A stretch of 64,000 bases of DNA, taken from the NCBI GenBank assembly GCA_963169105.1, contig OY720642.1:21074965-21138964 (forward strand), given 5' to 3'. The stretch comes from Ceriagrion tenellum (taxonomy: Eukaryota > Arthropoda > Insecta > Odonata > Coenagrionidae). Under the pieces are notes generated by a model, which was given only the letters and a program-made list of their open reading frames with translations, was not told the origin of the DNA and searched no databases. A program made the position numbers and the translations under genes. Positions 11,600-23,812 of this stretch are shown here, in pieces. Within the stretch, counting starts at the first letter, position 1. Each line of letters starts with the position of its first letter.

Positions 11600-11990
11600 C
11601 CATAAATCACAGCCAGGGCTTGGTTTTCATTCGCCTCCCCCGCCACTTACCCTTATTCCTCCCTCTACCCCCCCTCCAAACCCTTTGCCTCCCTCTTTGG
11701 ATGAACGCGGGGAAATGGAAATGAAAAACATTGTTGCCAGGAACTTGGTCGTACACGGATCCCTTGGCGTTTATGCAACCCGCTTTCCTCACACATGCGC
11801 TTGGTAAGAGAGACGAGGAGGGAAGGGGTAAAAACCACGGTTTAACACGCGGAAGTTATTGCGTAGAAACTTATTGTTCTCTCGGGTCACCAAGGTTCGA
11901 AATGGAAGGGCGCCGCGGGAGGAAGTGCCAAGATATGATATGGGAGAACGCTCGTCATGGTTTTCCAGTGAAGGATCACGCTGATGCGAT
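11600..11990. other. Small C-rich then G-rich patch
   Basis: A C/T-rich stretch (about 11625-11700) is followed by a G/A-rich stretch (about 11810-11930) on the same strand. Open frames overlap on both strands here and none is recognisable. Confidence 0.4.
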
Positions 11991-12638
11991 CTGAGCTTTG
12001 GAAATAGCCGAGAGTGTATTTGTAGGTCCTGAACAATTTCTGGGTACATACGATCGCGCTAAGGGGCTTTAATTTCTTCCTAACATAACCATTTTTTTCA
12101 ATATTTTCAATTTTATGTAGTTATACTCGCCAGTACGTTATCTTTGGATATTATTAAGCAAATTAATAAAATTATTAAATTTGCTAAAAAAATATTGATA
12201 TGCTAGATGATTTGCCCTGAATTTGAAACCAATTGAGCTGAATTTATTAATTAAATTCTCTATTTAATGAACATAAAATCAAGATAAATATGTTGTACAT
12301 GTTGAAGACTCCCATCAATATTTACTGTCCATGAAATAATACTATCGCAAACCGGGATGAAATCGGTAAGAGAGGTGAATATATTACAATTACAAAAAAT
12401 TCCAAACTGCGACGACTGCTGTGCTCATAAAAAGATAGATTGACCAACTAGGAAACTAAATGTGACAACATTCATGTAGAGCGTGGCACTGTATGGATAG
12501 GAAGCATGTATGTACCATTGGAAATGCAGTGCATAACAGATAGAACCCTTGAGACCCGGGGCATCATAATAGTGCTACAGATAAATAAATGACCGGAGCA
12601 AATAAATATGATTTGGTTTTTTGCCGGCGTATGATACT

Positions 12639-12742
12639 AATAAAGTCTTCTTGGGTTTTCCACCAGGTTAGGTACTTGTTGGCCGACATTTCGGTGGCCA
12701 CCTCCGCCATCGTCCTCAGGCTGTGCTTGGGAAGACTTTATT
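12639..12742. mobile_element. 104-bp inverted-repeat element with hammerhead-like core
   Basis: AATAAAGTCTTC (12639-12650) is matched exactly by GAAGACTTTATT (12731-12742). Read on the minus strand, the interior contains CTGAGGACGATGGC, then GGCCACCGAAATGTC. That order (CUGA-x-GA, a G/C-rich stretch, then CGAAA followed closely by GUC) resembles the conserved core of hammerhead ribozymes. Such motifs are known in Penelope-like retroelements and related arthropod repeats. The canonical stem I and an in-register stem II are not clearly formed, so catalytic ability is doubtful. Two other elements in the window (32004-32219 and 39732-39934) show the same layout with different sequences. Confidence 0.6.
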
Positions 12743-12799
12743 GGGAACAAATAAATAACTATAAATTTTATGGAAGAGTAGAAGAGGAATGTACAATAT

Positions 12800-13060
12800 A
12801 GACCACTACGCAAAAAAAGAAGACAAATTAGATTCTCTCTGGGACACGCTGGTTATATAATGAAAATATGTATTTGAAGGTAAAATAGAGTGAAAGGTCA
12901 CCGGAGGAAAATCTAGGAGTAAGTTCATGGTCCAAATAAAAAGGAAAATACATTGGAATAACATTTAGGAAATAAGGGAAAAAGCATTAGATAGGGAATG
13001 GTGTCGGGTCGCTGTCAGCCTGTCAAAGGATTGAACGACCAAAGATAACTTGGATCATCT
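12800..13060 (+). pseudogene. Probable decayed LINE ORF2 C-terminal fragment
   Basis: Piecing frames together, short strings resemble the end of non-LTR retrotransposon ORF2 proteins. RFSLGHAGYIM (about 12829-12861) recalls the R-F-L-G-H-V pattern. A basic stretch follows, and DREWCRVAVS comes near 12990-13019, recalling the D-R-E-x-W-R pattern. Several frameshifts and stops separate them, so no protein is made. The assignment rests on spaced short motifs and could be coincidental. Confidence 0.35.
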
Positions 13061-16000
13061 GAAGAGAGCAGGGGATGGGTACGGTGTACCCCAAGTGCAC
13101 AGTCTGAAGGACTCTGAGACAAAACCAATGGGGAGAAGTTGAAATATCAGTCAATCGCAAAACATTGAAGTACCATCTTCACCCCACTATGCCGATGAAT
13201 GCTGAATAAATGGCCGACTGGCATCGAATTTAACATACCATACACATGACGGTTTAAATTAAATATGAAGACTCAATCCCCATGTACGTATTCAATAAAA
13301 GCAATTAATGAGATGTACTACACTTTCCGGACAACAGAACATGCGGAATGATAAGAAAGTTTTAAATAAAAGTTTAAAGAAAACTTTTAAAGAATATTTC
13401 TGGAGACATTTATTTAAACATTTCGTATTCTATGAAATGTTGACAGTAGGATATTTTTCCGAAAAAAATACAAACGGTGAGAAAAAATGCTTGTTGACAT
13501 AAACTATTTGATTGTCAATTTACAGGAAATATGCAGGGGACTATTATTTGGACTGACGTACCATTTGCACCAATACCATTGCTTTGTATAAAGAAAATTC
13601 TTTTGAATCCACTAAAACATATTTGAAACTATGTCTTTAGGGCGCTCTTTTAAGAAATCTTCCCTCCTAATTTAAACAAGCTTAATTGTTTTCCCTCTCA
13701 AGGCAGAATTAGCGGAATGGTCCTTATTCTATGTAGTTTTTTCCCCTGAGGTAATAGTTTTCAACATTTCTGATCTTTCATTGTCAGTCTATATAGTTCA
13801 TGTGTTGAAACTCTCAAAGGTGTATCTAAAACTGCTACCGTCAAGTTCAGTCTTTTGTGCTTTTGTCCTCTAAAGGAATTTGAATCAACATAGCGCGTGT
13901 ATTTTGGCCCGATACAAATTACCCGGGAATACATATATGGTGTCAATTTACAAGTAAAATATGAGTAGGAAGAAAATTAAGAGTAGAAAGGGTGTTTATA
14001 GGAAATTAGACAAAAGTAATTTTAAGGACGCTTGAAAGAATATTGAATGGGATAAGCATTCAATGCTGAAGTTAAAAATTATAAATTATGACATTTAATA
14101 ATAAGTATCTAACAAAAATATCAACCATAGACATATTTTTCAATAAAATACAGTATCATATAAAATGGCAATAGAGCATGCTAGTTTGCATGCATTTTAA
14201 TCGATGTGAAAATTTGGGATAGGGTTCATATTAATCTTCTAGATGAGCCGAATTAGACGACCTCGGTCAAAATTACACGGAACTCAAATTTTTATAAAAT
14301 ATTTTTGAATGATGTGCCTATGAACAATGGTGAAATATTAGCAAACCATTCTCATCTCCACTGGGTATAGTTTGCAAGGATAATATATGGAGCTTGTAGA
14401 GAGTTGATGGAGTTAGCTACAAGCAGTCGTAATAAGGTGGCTCAAACTACGCGGACTTCCAATGCATCTCAATCTGCGCAATGGCGTAAGGCATATAACA
14501 TGAGTGATTACATCCTTCTGTCCAAGGGATCATTGGATAATGGATCATTGAATTCCACTCAATTGACATAATATCGCCCTGCACGATAGATGATCGACAT
14601 TGCATTTGCTGAGCTAATCTCAAACCATCTCCGGACGTCAAAATATAAGTCTCACCCTCCAACTCCACGCTGAATGCAAAGTGTTCTCGACACCCAGCGC
14701 CCATAGGAATTCTCCGTCACTCCCCCTAGCGCTTCAAAATTTCCGTTTCTACCATCACTATTGCGAAAAGAGGAAGAAGGAGAAACAATTCCAGGGAAAG
14801 AGGTGGTAGTGTTTGTGAACCTCTACCTTCATATCCAACGGAAATTGTTAAAACACTGGTCGTAAATACTGCCTCGCAGGGTTTGGGTGTTTCGATAAAA
14901 AAATATGGCGTCGGAGGAGTAGTGACCGGTGGTCGGTGACTCAGAATTTTTTTCAGAATATTTTGAACTTTTCATTCACTTCGGAAAGTCCTACGGAAAG
15001 GTTGCTTTTGCCAAAATGTGTGTACTTGATTTTAAAGCTAAATATTGCTATGCTTTTGCGTTGTCATAGTTACGTTTATGGACTCTATTTACGGGTGATG
15101 TTTTTGGCATTTATAGTTTTAGGAAGTGTTTCCGTGTTTTCTTCAGTTTATTTAATTTTACATAGTGTATGTCAGGTATTAAAAATAAATTACTTGCCGA
15201 TTTTTACTGAAATACGGAACTAATCCATATCGACATTTACTCTTTTAGATATATGTGATGCAAGTGAGTCAGCATGAGTATTTTTCAATCCCATATAAGG
15301 TTTCAAATCGATTTTTACTCTACATTTTCTGGCTAGAGATGAATCGACGGAAATTTACTTGTTAGAAGTGTCACTTCCAATGTTTTATCCCTGTTCACGG
15401 CCATAATTGATTTTAAACATTGCATTAGCCGTAAATACCCAGTAAAAAGGTATGAAAGTAAAATTTTGATAGGTAACAAGGAAATATTTTACGAATAATA
15501 GGGTTTTGAGCAGAAGAGAATTTATTAAACCTGCAGTGTTTGAGTTCGTTTGTTAGGCAAGGAATAAGACTGGTTTTGGCAAACAAAAAGCGATACCTAG
15601 TCATTTTTATTCTCCACTTTTTTAACTACGCAGTACACATCTCATCGTGTTTTTACTTGGTCATCTCACTTCACTGCTTTGTTGCAGTACAAACAATAAT
15701 AAGCAGAAAAATGTTACTATTTATACTTTTTTAACGGATTGTCGGTATCTTTCGATGTTCAAGGAAAAATTCCTTTATACATATTGAAATAAAGTTTCAC
15801 GAAGTAGCCGAATGCTTAAAAAGTGAATTTTACCATTTATAATTGAGCTTCTCTTTGAAAGCAAACCTGCAAGAGGTACTGAGTTTATCTGCCGGTAGTA
15901 TACACCCGTGCGTTCCTCTTTCTCGCTCCTTTTTCATTTCAACCTTTCTACTCTTTCCAATTTTGAGCGCAACCATATCATCCATACTTGATTCGGTTGA

Positions 16001-18280
16001 GGAAGCGGAATATATTTCACTCTGTTGAAAACTTTCCAGGAGAATATATAAAGACACACGTCTACCTGCCCAAGCGTCAAAATTCTCGTGAAAAACCACT
16101 CAGTCTCGATCCTTTTTCTTCTTCTCCCAACTCCATATTTCTTTTCTTTACCTGCGCTCTTCTCAAAATCTGACCTCCTAACTTTCCTGTTACCCCCACC
16201 TTTGCATTCTGAGTTGGAATGTCTCTTTCTTCCTATGAGTTCCCTCTCCAGCACACAACTCTTGTAATTGTTCATGGCGATGGTGTGGTGGCGAAAATTG
16301 AGTTAGCCCATACACTGATGCTTTTCAAATGCTTGGTACCTGTTTTTGTACAAAGCGCGAAATCGCGAAATTTTACTAATTTGGCTCAAAACGTGAATAT
16401 ATTTTGCTTTAAGCAAAATCGTGAAATAATCGAAGACATTGTGTGTAATCACATGGTTGGAAGTTAATGGCGGAAATTAGATTTGAGTTATGGTAATTAA
16501 ATCCGATAATCGATGACAATTGATTCTACACCACTTGGATACATATCAATACGGTTCAACAGTGTAATGCGCGTTGTAAATTGTTCTAATTGTGGAAATT
16601 GTGATTCAGTCAAATACTTTTCGATTTATTTTTGTGCTTCAGTTCATAAATATGGTAATTATAATACGTGTTTTCATAAGATATATATATATTATTTTCA
16701 TGTTTCTTGTACTTAAGTAAAAATAAAATGTTTCACCGCAAATATGCCATCAATGATCTTTTACTTGCTTTCATTGCTGAAAAATGGAAATAAAATTTAG
16801 CGATATTAATGACAAAATTAATTAAAAATAGCAAAACATATACTGAAATAGCTAAAAAAGTGAAGGAATCAGCCAAAAATTTTCACCAAAAATAGGTGCC
16901 TCTACTGATCGGTGAATAGTGCTAATTGCTCTCGTAACGCAAATTTTTGATAATGCACGACGGGAAATTTAATAATTCCTAAATTTGTGTATATTTTTTG
17001 AAAAATGAGTGCAGGAAATAAATTGATTTTTAGAAATAAATTTATTTGGATAAAGCGTCTAAACACGGTAGAGACTACTTGGGATATTATTGTAAGATAC
17101 CGTTTCTAGAGGAAGCTAGAATCAAAATATTGAATTCTCGCACTAATTAACTAACGACAACTTTAAAAGGTGATATACACTATTAAAGGTTTTTTTCAGC
17201 GATTCGATTGGCTACTAACCCTTTAAACGCAAATATTATATAGTTTTGTAGAGAATTATGGGCTATTTTGACCTCCATCGTCACCTGTAGGCAAAAAAGC
17301 AGTAAGCGAGAATCCTTTGAGGAGGACTGGGACATCAAGTCCATAGAAAATAACTCGCTCTTTCTAAACTAAATGGAACTTAAGAACAGTTACGCAAAAC
17401 GTCAAGATTGATTGAAATCGACCCTTGCTCAGATTTCTCTATTTAATAATATGATAAATAGATCTATTAACGAACCATTATTTTTAAATACTTTTTAACA
17501 CCTATCAAAAGAATAGACAGAATTTCACCAGTAAATGTAAGGGTTAATGCAAAGATTAATTGAAATGTCTTAACTTGAGTGATTTTGACTCAATGTTGGA
17601 GTTCCGAAAGTTAAACTCCACCATCCAATTATCCGTTATTCAAAAGTTCAACCCCCTCGAAAACTTTCTACGATATCGACAAGTCATTCTGCTATTAAAT
17701 TCCTCTGTCAAGTGCAATCCTGCCATGATTCCTTTCTAATTACGATACCACAGTCATCTCTCTCAGAAATCTTTGTCTCGAATCACAATTTTTTCTACCG
17801 AGATTTCGTATCCGCAACCATTCTAATGCATTAGTGACGAAATTGATTGATTTGCCGTTACCATGATAGCTGTGACAAACCCAATATTGAGATTTTGGTG
17901 GATAATATGTGAACTCTCAAAAAGCTTTAAAATTCATTTCCATACATCAGATAAAAAGAAATATAAACCAAAAATTGTCTTTTTCATTCCGAAACAAATA
18001 ACTTTAATCTTTTAAGTAGAGCTGATTATTAAATTAGAATTTAATGGCTACTTATACATGCTGACATTCAACTTCTAGTACAAAAGATCAATCGTAAAAT
18101 GAAATAAATTTGAATGAAGCGATAGGTATTCCTGTCTCTATTACTGGGTCCTATATGTGCGGATAGAAATGGGAAATATTTATTTAAGTTCCCCCGTTCA
18201 AAGTAAGGAAAATGAGTTGGATGATTCAAAGTTAAATACATATGAAGGGAGAATTTAGTTTAGTGTCCACCCTGCTGACT
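13061..18280. other. AT-rich non-coding stretch
   Basis: No gene, RNA or dispersed repeat could be supported over this interval. A short (AT)n tract lies at about 16680-16693. An 85-codon minus-strand frame at 14447-14704 sits in slightly GC-richer sequence but matches nothing I recognise. Confidence 0.5.
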
Positions 18281-18289
18281 TTCAGGTGG

Positions 18290-18800
18290 TTAAGGTGGTG
18301 TTATCACGCGTCTTTTTACGAGAAAAATTGCAAGGCATTTCGAAGAGCGAGATGGAAAAAGTATGAAATTGCAGCCCGAGGAAAAGTAAAGACGAGTGGA
18401 GTTAGCTGACTGTGACCAGGAAAAAAGTTGAGTGCAACGAGCCGGAAGACAGCTGAAACTCCATTTATACGTTCCCCACCCTTGCAAAGTTTGTTCGGCG
18501 GCGAAGAGCGTGCGTGAGAGAGAAAGAGCGACGCCCGAAGTATTCGAAGCACCTTGGGAAAGAGGAACTTGAAGGAGTTGACCTTCCTCCATGGACTTTT
18601 GGAAAGTACAATTGATAGATGACAGTAAAAAAAACTCAATGCAATGGCAAAGTAACAATTTTATTAATCCAGGAAATGAGGTGGAACTATTAAACTCGAA
18701 TTGTTCCTTGGAAGAGCTCATAGTAAGAATAGTGAGAAGATAAATCATGGGATTCAGGGAGTCACGAAAAATGTAAGTACAACAATTTTGAGTCACAAAA
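18290..18800. other. Moderately GC-rich patch with a long minus-strand frame
   Basis: A 168-codon open frame runs on the minus strand (18796 down to 18290), with a second frame in another phase over the same bases. The predicted protein shows no domain or motif I recognise and begins in ordinary AT-rich sequence. I treat it as a chance frame. A diverged exon cannot be excluded. Confidence 0.25.
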
Positions 18801-18850
18801 AAGAGCCCTTCCTGATTAATATCTAAACAAAGTCAATTTTTCTTCCCACA

Positions 18851-18908
18851 CGATGTGTTTTTTTATTTTTATTAATCCTGAGGATTCATAAAAACTAAAA
18901 ACACATCG
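18851..18908. repeat. 58-bp near-perfect hairpin
   Basis: The left arm 18851-18878 begins CGATGTGTTTTT. The right arm 18882-18908 ends AAAAACACATCG. Only three bases (TGA) form the loop, and a few mismatches and one bulge occur in the 27-28-bp stem. The very short loop and A/T-run stem suit a palindromic transposon relic better than a microRNA precursor. Confidence 0.8.
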
Positions 18909-21900
18909 TTTTTTAACATAAAATAGTGTTATAACATTATTCAGCAACTCAAGTTTCCTGTTATATGTCGTCCAAAGTGTTTACGTAATAGGATACTACC
19001 GTCTCTGGCACATACAACTAAGGCATAAACATGTAACAATGTTTAATAAACTGAAAACTATTATTGCAATGAGCACCTAAATGTAGTTGATATTTTCATA
19101 TGTATTTTTCCACTAATGCTACGATGAAATTGTATTTTTGGAACTTTTTGGATTATTCTCCTTGCATATATTTGCTGCAAACAGGTATCATATATTTACT
19201 GATGGAAATTTGTGTGAGTTAATGCAATATCAGTCACATTTACGAATGACATGCAGTCATATATAATCTCATTATTTGGAAAATCAACAAGATGACAGTT
19301 TCAGCTATAACTGTCGAATTAAATGGCCATAAAGAAGTGTAAGAATTAAAAGGAAATGGATTGGTTGAAAAATTTAATAAAATGAGAGTATGAAAACTTT
19401 CACGTACTTCACTCACGATATTACTTCACAAAATATTAGCTCACTTTATGGTTAGAAATTACTAGCTTGTTGATTTCCTTTCACTGGTTTAGGGAAAACA
19501 TCTTTCCATTACATTTCCTTTGATTCTTCGTTCTTTGGAGCGCACTTATGACGCAACTTCATTCAAAAGGCGCCTGATGCTTCAAAAACAAAGTGTTTGC
19601 CTTCTGGAACCCCGTAAAGCCTACCACTTTTCCTCGTAAAGTATTCGAAGCGGCCCACGTTTGTCAATGTATTCCTCTGGGGAAATTAGGGGGAGTGATT
19701 CCAGCGATACCCTCAAGCATTTAGGGCGGGAGAGGGGGGGCGGGCTGGAAATGATAATTTTTAAAAATCAGACGGGCGAGGAGGAATAGCTGGCAGAGGA
19801 AGCTTTCTATTTCTAAGGGAGGTGGCTTTATGGCATACTTATTGAGTAAGCATCGGGGACGTCTTTCTGTATGGGTGGATGAGAAGATAGGGTGGGAGTG
19901 GCCGCACGTTTCACAGCTCCAGGACGTCAGCGCAAAGGAAAGCAAAGAGGCATTTTTAGACTGGGGAGGGTTCAAGAGAGTGGTAAAAAACAGAGGGGTG
20001 GCGCATGAGTTGCCACTTGAGAGTTGGGGAAATTGTAGCAGCGGTGGCAGGTAGGCGTAAGGGAACAAAGAAGCATTTAGTTGGACTCGTTGTCGGCCGT
20101 GATGGAAAGGTGACTGTTCGGCAAAGTGCCAAGTGCCTTGAGTGGAGGGGCTTTGGAATAAGAGCTGCGAAGGAGAGAGAGTGATGATAATGGAGGAAAG
20201 AACTTCAGTTTTATTGCTTATTTAAGGAAAAAATAAGATGCTCAAGGCTTTACCTATGGGTGAAAAGATAAAGATTAGAGTTATGTATCAAAGAGGTTTC
20301 AATATTCATTCTTTTCTCAAAAGCAATAATTAGACGGCACAAAAGAGGAAAGGAGGTACCATCTTCAAATATTAATTTCCCATCAAAATGTGGCATGAGT
20401 CAACTGAATTCCTCAATCTGCACTTTATACTTTCTTTGATAAAAGAAATCAATAACTTGAGAGCGTATATGCCTCCTCAGTGAGTTTTAAAGCAGTTTAA
20501 GAGATTAGAATGTTCGTCATCGCCAATAAGTGACAAGTCAGTGATATGATACGCTCTCCTTTTTAACTAGTGACTAAATCTGGGAAACCTATTAATATTT
20601 CAAGAAAGTATTTTGCATGAAACGTCTTTCCCAAAGATTATTAAATAAAATGACCACATTATCAAGCTATCAATAATTAGTTTCAGAATTTTAGGTTTGT
20701 TGGCAATGAGTTATAAAAAGATATAAATATTCACCAGAACTCTAGATCGCTGGAATTGGTGTGTACATACAAAATTAGTATAAACGACAAAACATTTTTC
20801 TAAAAACTAGAGGTTAAAGCATCCTTACTCAACAAATAACCTTACTCAAAAATCCTGGTAAAAAAGCTGCAAGTTGTTATAGAACATAACACCACTGAGG
20901 TGACTTTTAAATGTAATAAATAAAAGATTAGTTGACGCCTGAGTTATATTTATAGAGTTTAGGTGAATGATAGCTCATCTTTACGTGAGATAGTTAATTT
21001 TCTTAATTTAATGTATCAAAATAAATTTTTGTTCGAAAATATGGAAAAAATTTGAGAGAGATTTGAATAAAAAATCGATTTGGCGTGAGTCAATGAATAC
21101 ATTATTTTTCATTTTCAGAAATAAGAATGAGTAAAGTTGTCATAAGCGTATTCGTAAATACGTTACAATTCATTCCCGTTAGAATACTTAGAGATGTAAG
21201 TATAAGCATACAAACATGCTATCATGCATTACTGATTCACATTGTGATACACTTCGTAAAAAACATTACCCAACTAAGGTGTTGGCATATATTTATAAAT
21301 ACGTTGCACACAGTTAAAGTCACGATGAACATAATAATTTTTCAAAATATTATGGCCAAATCTGTCTAATATTTTTGTATGTGGGCTAAAGCCATTGCCA
21401 TCTTGTACGAGCAAAGTATATCTCTCGTAGGTTAAAATATTATCTTTGAACCTTATATAATATTTGAATTGATATATAATAGCTTAGAAAAGGAAATATA
21501 CATATACAATTTCATTAGTTTAATAAAAGTTATGCTTTAATTTTAGAGGGAAAATATTTTTGCATTAGATTGTACGAGTCTCTGGAGCAAAACTTAATAA
21601 AATGAGAAAATAATGGCATTTGAAATATCTCGTTTACATTTTAAAAATTAGAAAATCAAAGCACCAAAAACAGCCGCATGAAATGTTTAACAAGCATACT
21701 GTATTATAATGGGGTTATTCAAAGTTTTAGGTATCAATTTATTTTAACGACCCGATATAATGATGAGTCAATCCGCTCACTGAACCCCAGTTTTGGTTTT
21801 AAATATTCAAAAACCATTACGGACAAGGAGTTTCGAAAGACAAGTTTATTGTGCGGGAATTCTTTGCGCGAAAGATGTCCTCTCACTCCCTTTCTATGTC

Positions 21901-22080
21901 ACAGACTGAATAAAAAGTCCCCTGCCGACAGCCTCTCACGATATTTCAGAAAACATTCCGTTTTAATGACATAGTTAATCTCTCGTCTTTTTTATGAAAC
22001 TTAAAAAAAAAATTAGGGTCCTTAAAAAAGTGCTCATTTACATTTTTTTATGTAAAAAAGCGAAATCCTTTCTGAAGTCG
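18909..22080. other. Non-coding stretch
   Basis: Mostly AT-rich, with a G/A-rich patch at about 19690-20060 that creates opposed open frames on both strands. No supportable gene or mobile element was seen. Confidence 0.5.
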
Positions 22081-22520
22081 TCCATTTCAGCGAACGGATT
22101 CCAATTCCAGGTCCACATCTCATTTCACAGCCTCATTCTTTTCAATTCCTTGGGAATAAAAAGGAGAAGGAGGGCTAAGAGAACTCCGAGAACGATTCTT
22201 TCCTTCCATTTCTATATCCCATTCTACTCGCCACCATCACCGCAGACTCCCTCCCTCCACCCCACCCTCATTTTATTTCACCTCAGTCCCTCTCTTCCCT
22301 GTTCTCATCCAGCACTCCTATATTTCTCTCTTATCCATAAGACTTCTTCACCACCTCAATCGCTCTCTTTTCCATTTAAGATTTCCTTTTCCACCCTCTT
22401 CTTTGCCGCATCATATTCCATCCTATTCCGTAATCCATATCAAACTCAGATAACCTACTTCCTCCCACTGTGCGTACCGTAGATCTTCCCGTAGATCTTC
22501 ATCTCGTCTTTTACGCTCCC
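22080..22520. other. C/T-rich strand-asymmetric island
   Basis: The plus strand is strongly C/T-rich. The open frame at 21994-22482 across it is low complexity (Ser/Pro/Phe/Leu) and unlike any known protein. No repeat boundaries are visible. Confidence 0.5.
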
Positions 22521-23015
22521 ACTCCCTACACCCTCCCGACGCTTCAAATGCGTTTCTTATTTTCGGACTAACCTCTGTGATGGCACTCGATTGTCTCTTC
22601 ATTTGACTAAGTTTCAATGCTAATATTTCAGATGCATAGTAGGTATTTGGTGAACTCCTATTTCATCTTCCATTACATGTACTAGCAGAAAACATAAAGA
22701 CTTTTGCCGTTACAGAAAGATATTCTCCGCTTGCACTTCAATTTGCAATGGAGGAAAATAAACTTTTTCTTGCGTATTTCAAACATGTTTATCATTATAT
22801 AATAAGACCATAATTTTGACATACTATGTAATAGATCAGGTAACAATAAATATGTGAGAAATATTTAAGCGTGAAATTACTCAAGCAAGTAATCAGAAAC
22901 CTACATTCCTCTTCCCGTAAGTTTGATACAATTCTCCAGCATATTTGTCAAAACCTTTTTAGTTTCAATGTCGCCTATTCATTTTGAAAATCCGTTCACC
23001 TTGTTTCAATAATAA

Positions 23016-23038
23016 TACGAGGGCAGTTTTTTTTCAAC
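23016..23038 (+). repeat. Mariner 5' terminal inverted repeat
   Basis: Starts with the TA target site, then CGAGGGCAGTTTTTTTTCAA. It pairs with 23791-23812. Confidence 0.9.
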
Positions 23039-23178
23039 CTTGGATCGCTCAGCATAAACGCCAGACAAGCGACAGGCGGGTGGTGTATGCAGTCGGCTAC
23101 TGCACATCACCCGCACTGCACGCTCTGTCACTGCTGAGTTCAAGTCGCCAGTCTCTACTGAGCACAAGTCACACAAAC

Positions 23179-23712
23179 ATGGCCGCCTCAATTGATTGGC
23201 CTACCAAATGTGAATAGCGAAGCGTTATTCGTTTCCTGTAAGCAGGAGAGAAGAGTGCAGCAGAAATTCATCGAGAAATGAGCGGAGTGTATTGAGAAAA
23301 CCTTATGAGTGATAGTGTTGTGCGTGAATGGTGTCGGAAACCTAAAGATGGCCGAACTGATGTGCATGACTATGGGGGTCAGGGATGCAAGTCTGTCTCT
23401 AAAGATGGCCTTGTTCAACAAACTGACGGGTTGGAGAAAACGATACATTCACCATAAGTACTTTGTCTCTGGAATTTCCGGAAGTTTCAAGATCTTCTCT
23501 GTACTCTATCGTTACAGAAAATTTAGGCAGCAATAAACTTTATGCTCGAAGTGGCTGGGATGGCAGCGCTTCCAAACTAACAAGGAGCTTCAAGACAACA
23601 AAAAGACTCCTTTAAATTCATTGGCGGAAATATTTTATGAAGAGGGTATAGTAAACTTGTCCGTGGGTACGACATATACCTCAATCGTCCAGGTGACTAT
23701 ATCAAAAAGTAG
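23179..23712 (+). pseudogene. Mariner transposase pseudogene, catalytic core deleted
   Basis: From the ATG at 23179 the frame reads MAASIDWPTKCE, then, after in-frame stops, SAAEIHREMSGVY and VVREWCRKPKDGRTDVHD. This is the N-terminal DNA-binding region of mariner transposases. TAG, TAA and TGA codons interrupt this part. In a shifted frame near 23470-23520 it continues as LEFPEVSRSSLYSIVTENLG, the second helix-turn-helix. It then jumps to the C-terminal part (RFQTNKELQDN, IFYEEGI) and ends in another frame as RGYDIYLNRPGDYIKK before the TAG at 23710-23712. A full transposase of this family is about 345 codons and the remnant spans 178. The missing part is the DDD catalytic domain. Confidence 0.92.
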
Positions 23713-23790
23713 ACATAAGTGTACATAACTTTTAGTAATAAAATAATTTTTAAAATATTTATTTGTCTTTTATTTTTGGCCTATCGGAGA

Positions 23791-23812
23791 TTGAAAGAAA
23801 ACTGCCCTCGTA
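23791..23812 (-). repeat. Mariner 3' terminal inverted repeat
   Basis: TTGAAAGAAAACTGCCCTCG then TA. It is the reverse complement of the left end with one mismatch and terminates in the TA target site. Confidence 0.9.

Larger units (their letters stand above)
23016..23812 (+). mobile_element. Internally deleted mariner element
   Basis: Terminal inverted repeats match. TACGAGGGCAGTTTT at 23016 has its reverse complement AAAACTGCCCTCGTA ending at 23812, with only one mismatch over the first 22 bases. Both ends carry the TA expected of mariner target-site duplication. The total is 797 bp including the TA sites, against roughly 1.3 kb for full mariners. The coding part begins with a typical mariner N-terminus, keeps the two helix-turn-helix regions and the C-terminal tail, and lacks the DDD catalytic core. 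It is therefore a dead, non-autonomous copy that could only be moved by a transposase supplied from elsewhere. Confidence 0.93.

Noticed and set aside
14447..14704. 85-codon minus-strand frame as a possible exon
   Set aside because: Residue composition looks protein-like, but no family is recognised and no clear splice context or neighbouring exon was found.
18290..18796. 168-codon minus-strand open frame as a gene
   Set aside because: No recognisable motif and an overlapping frame in another phase. Its length is plausible by chance in a locally GC-richer patch.
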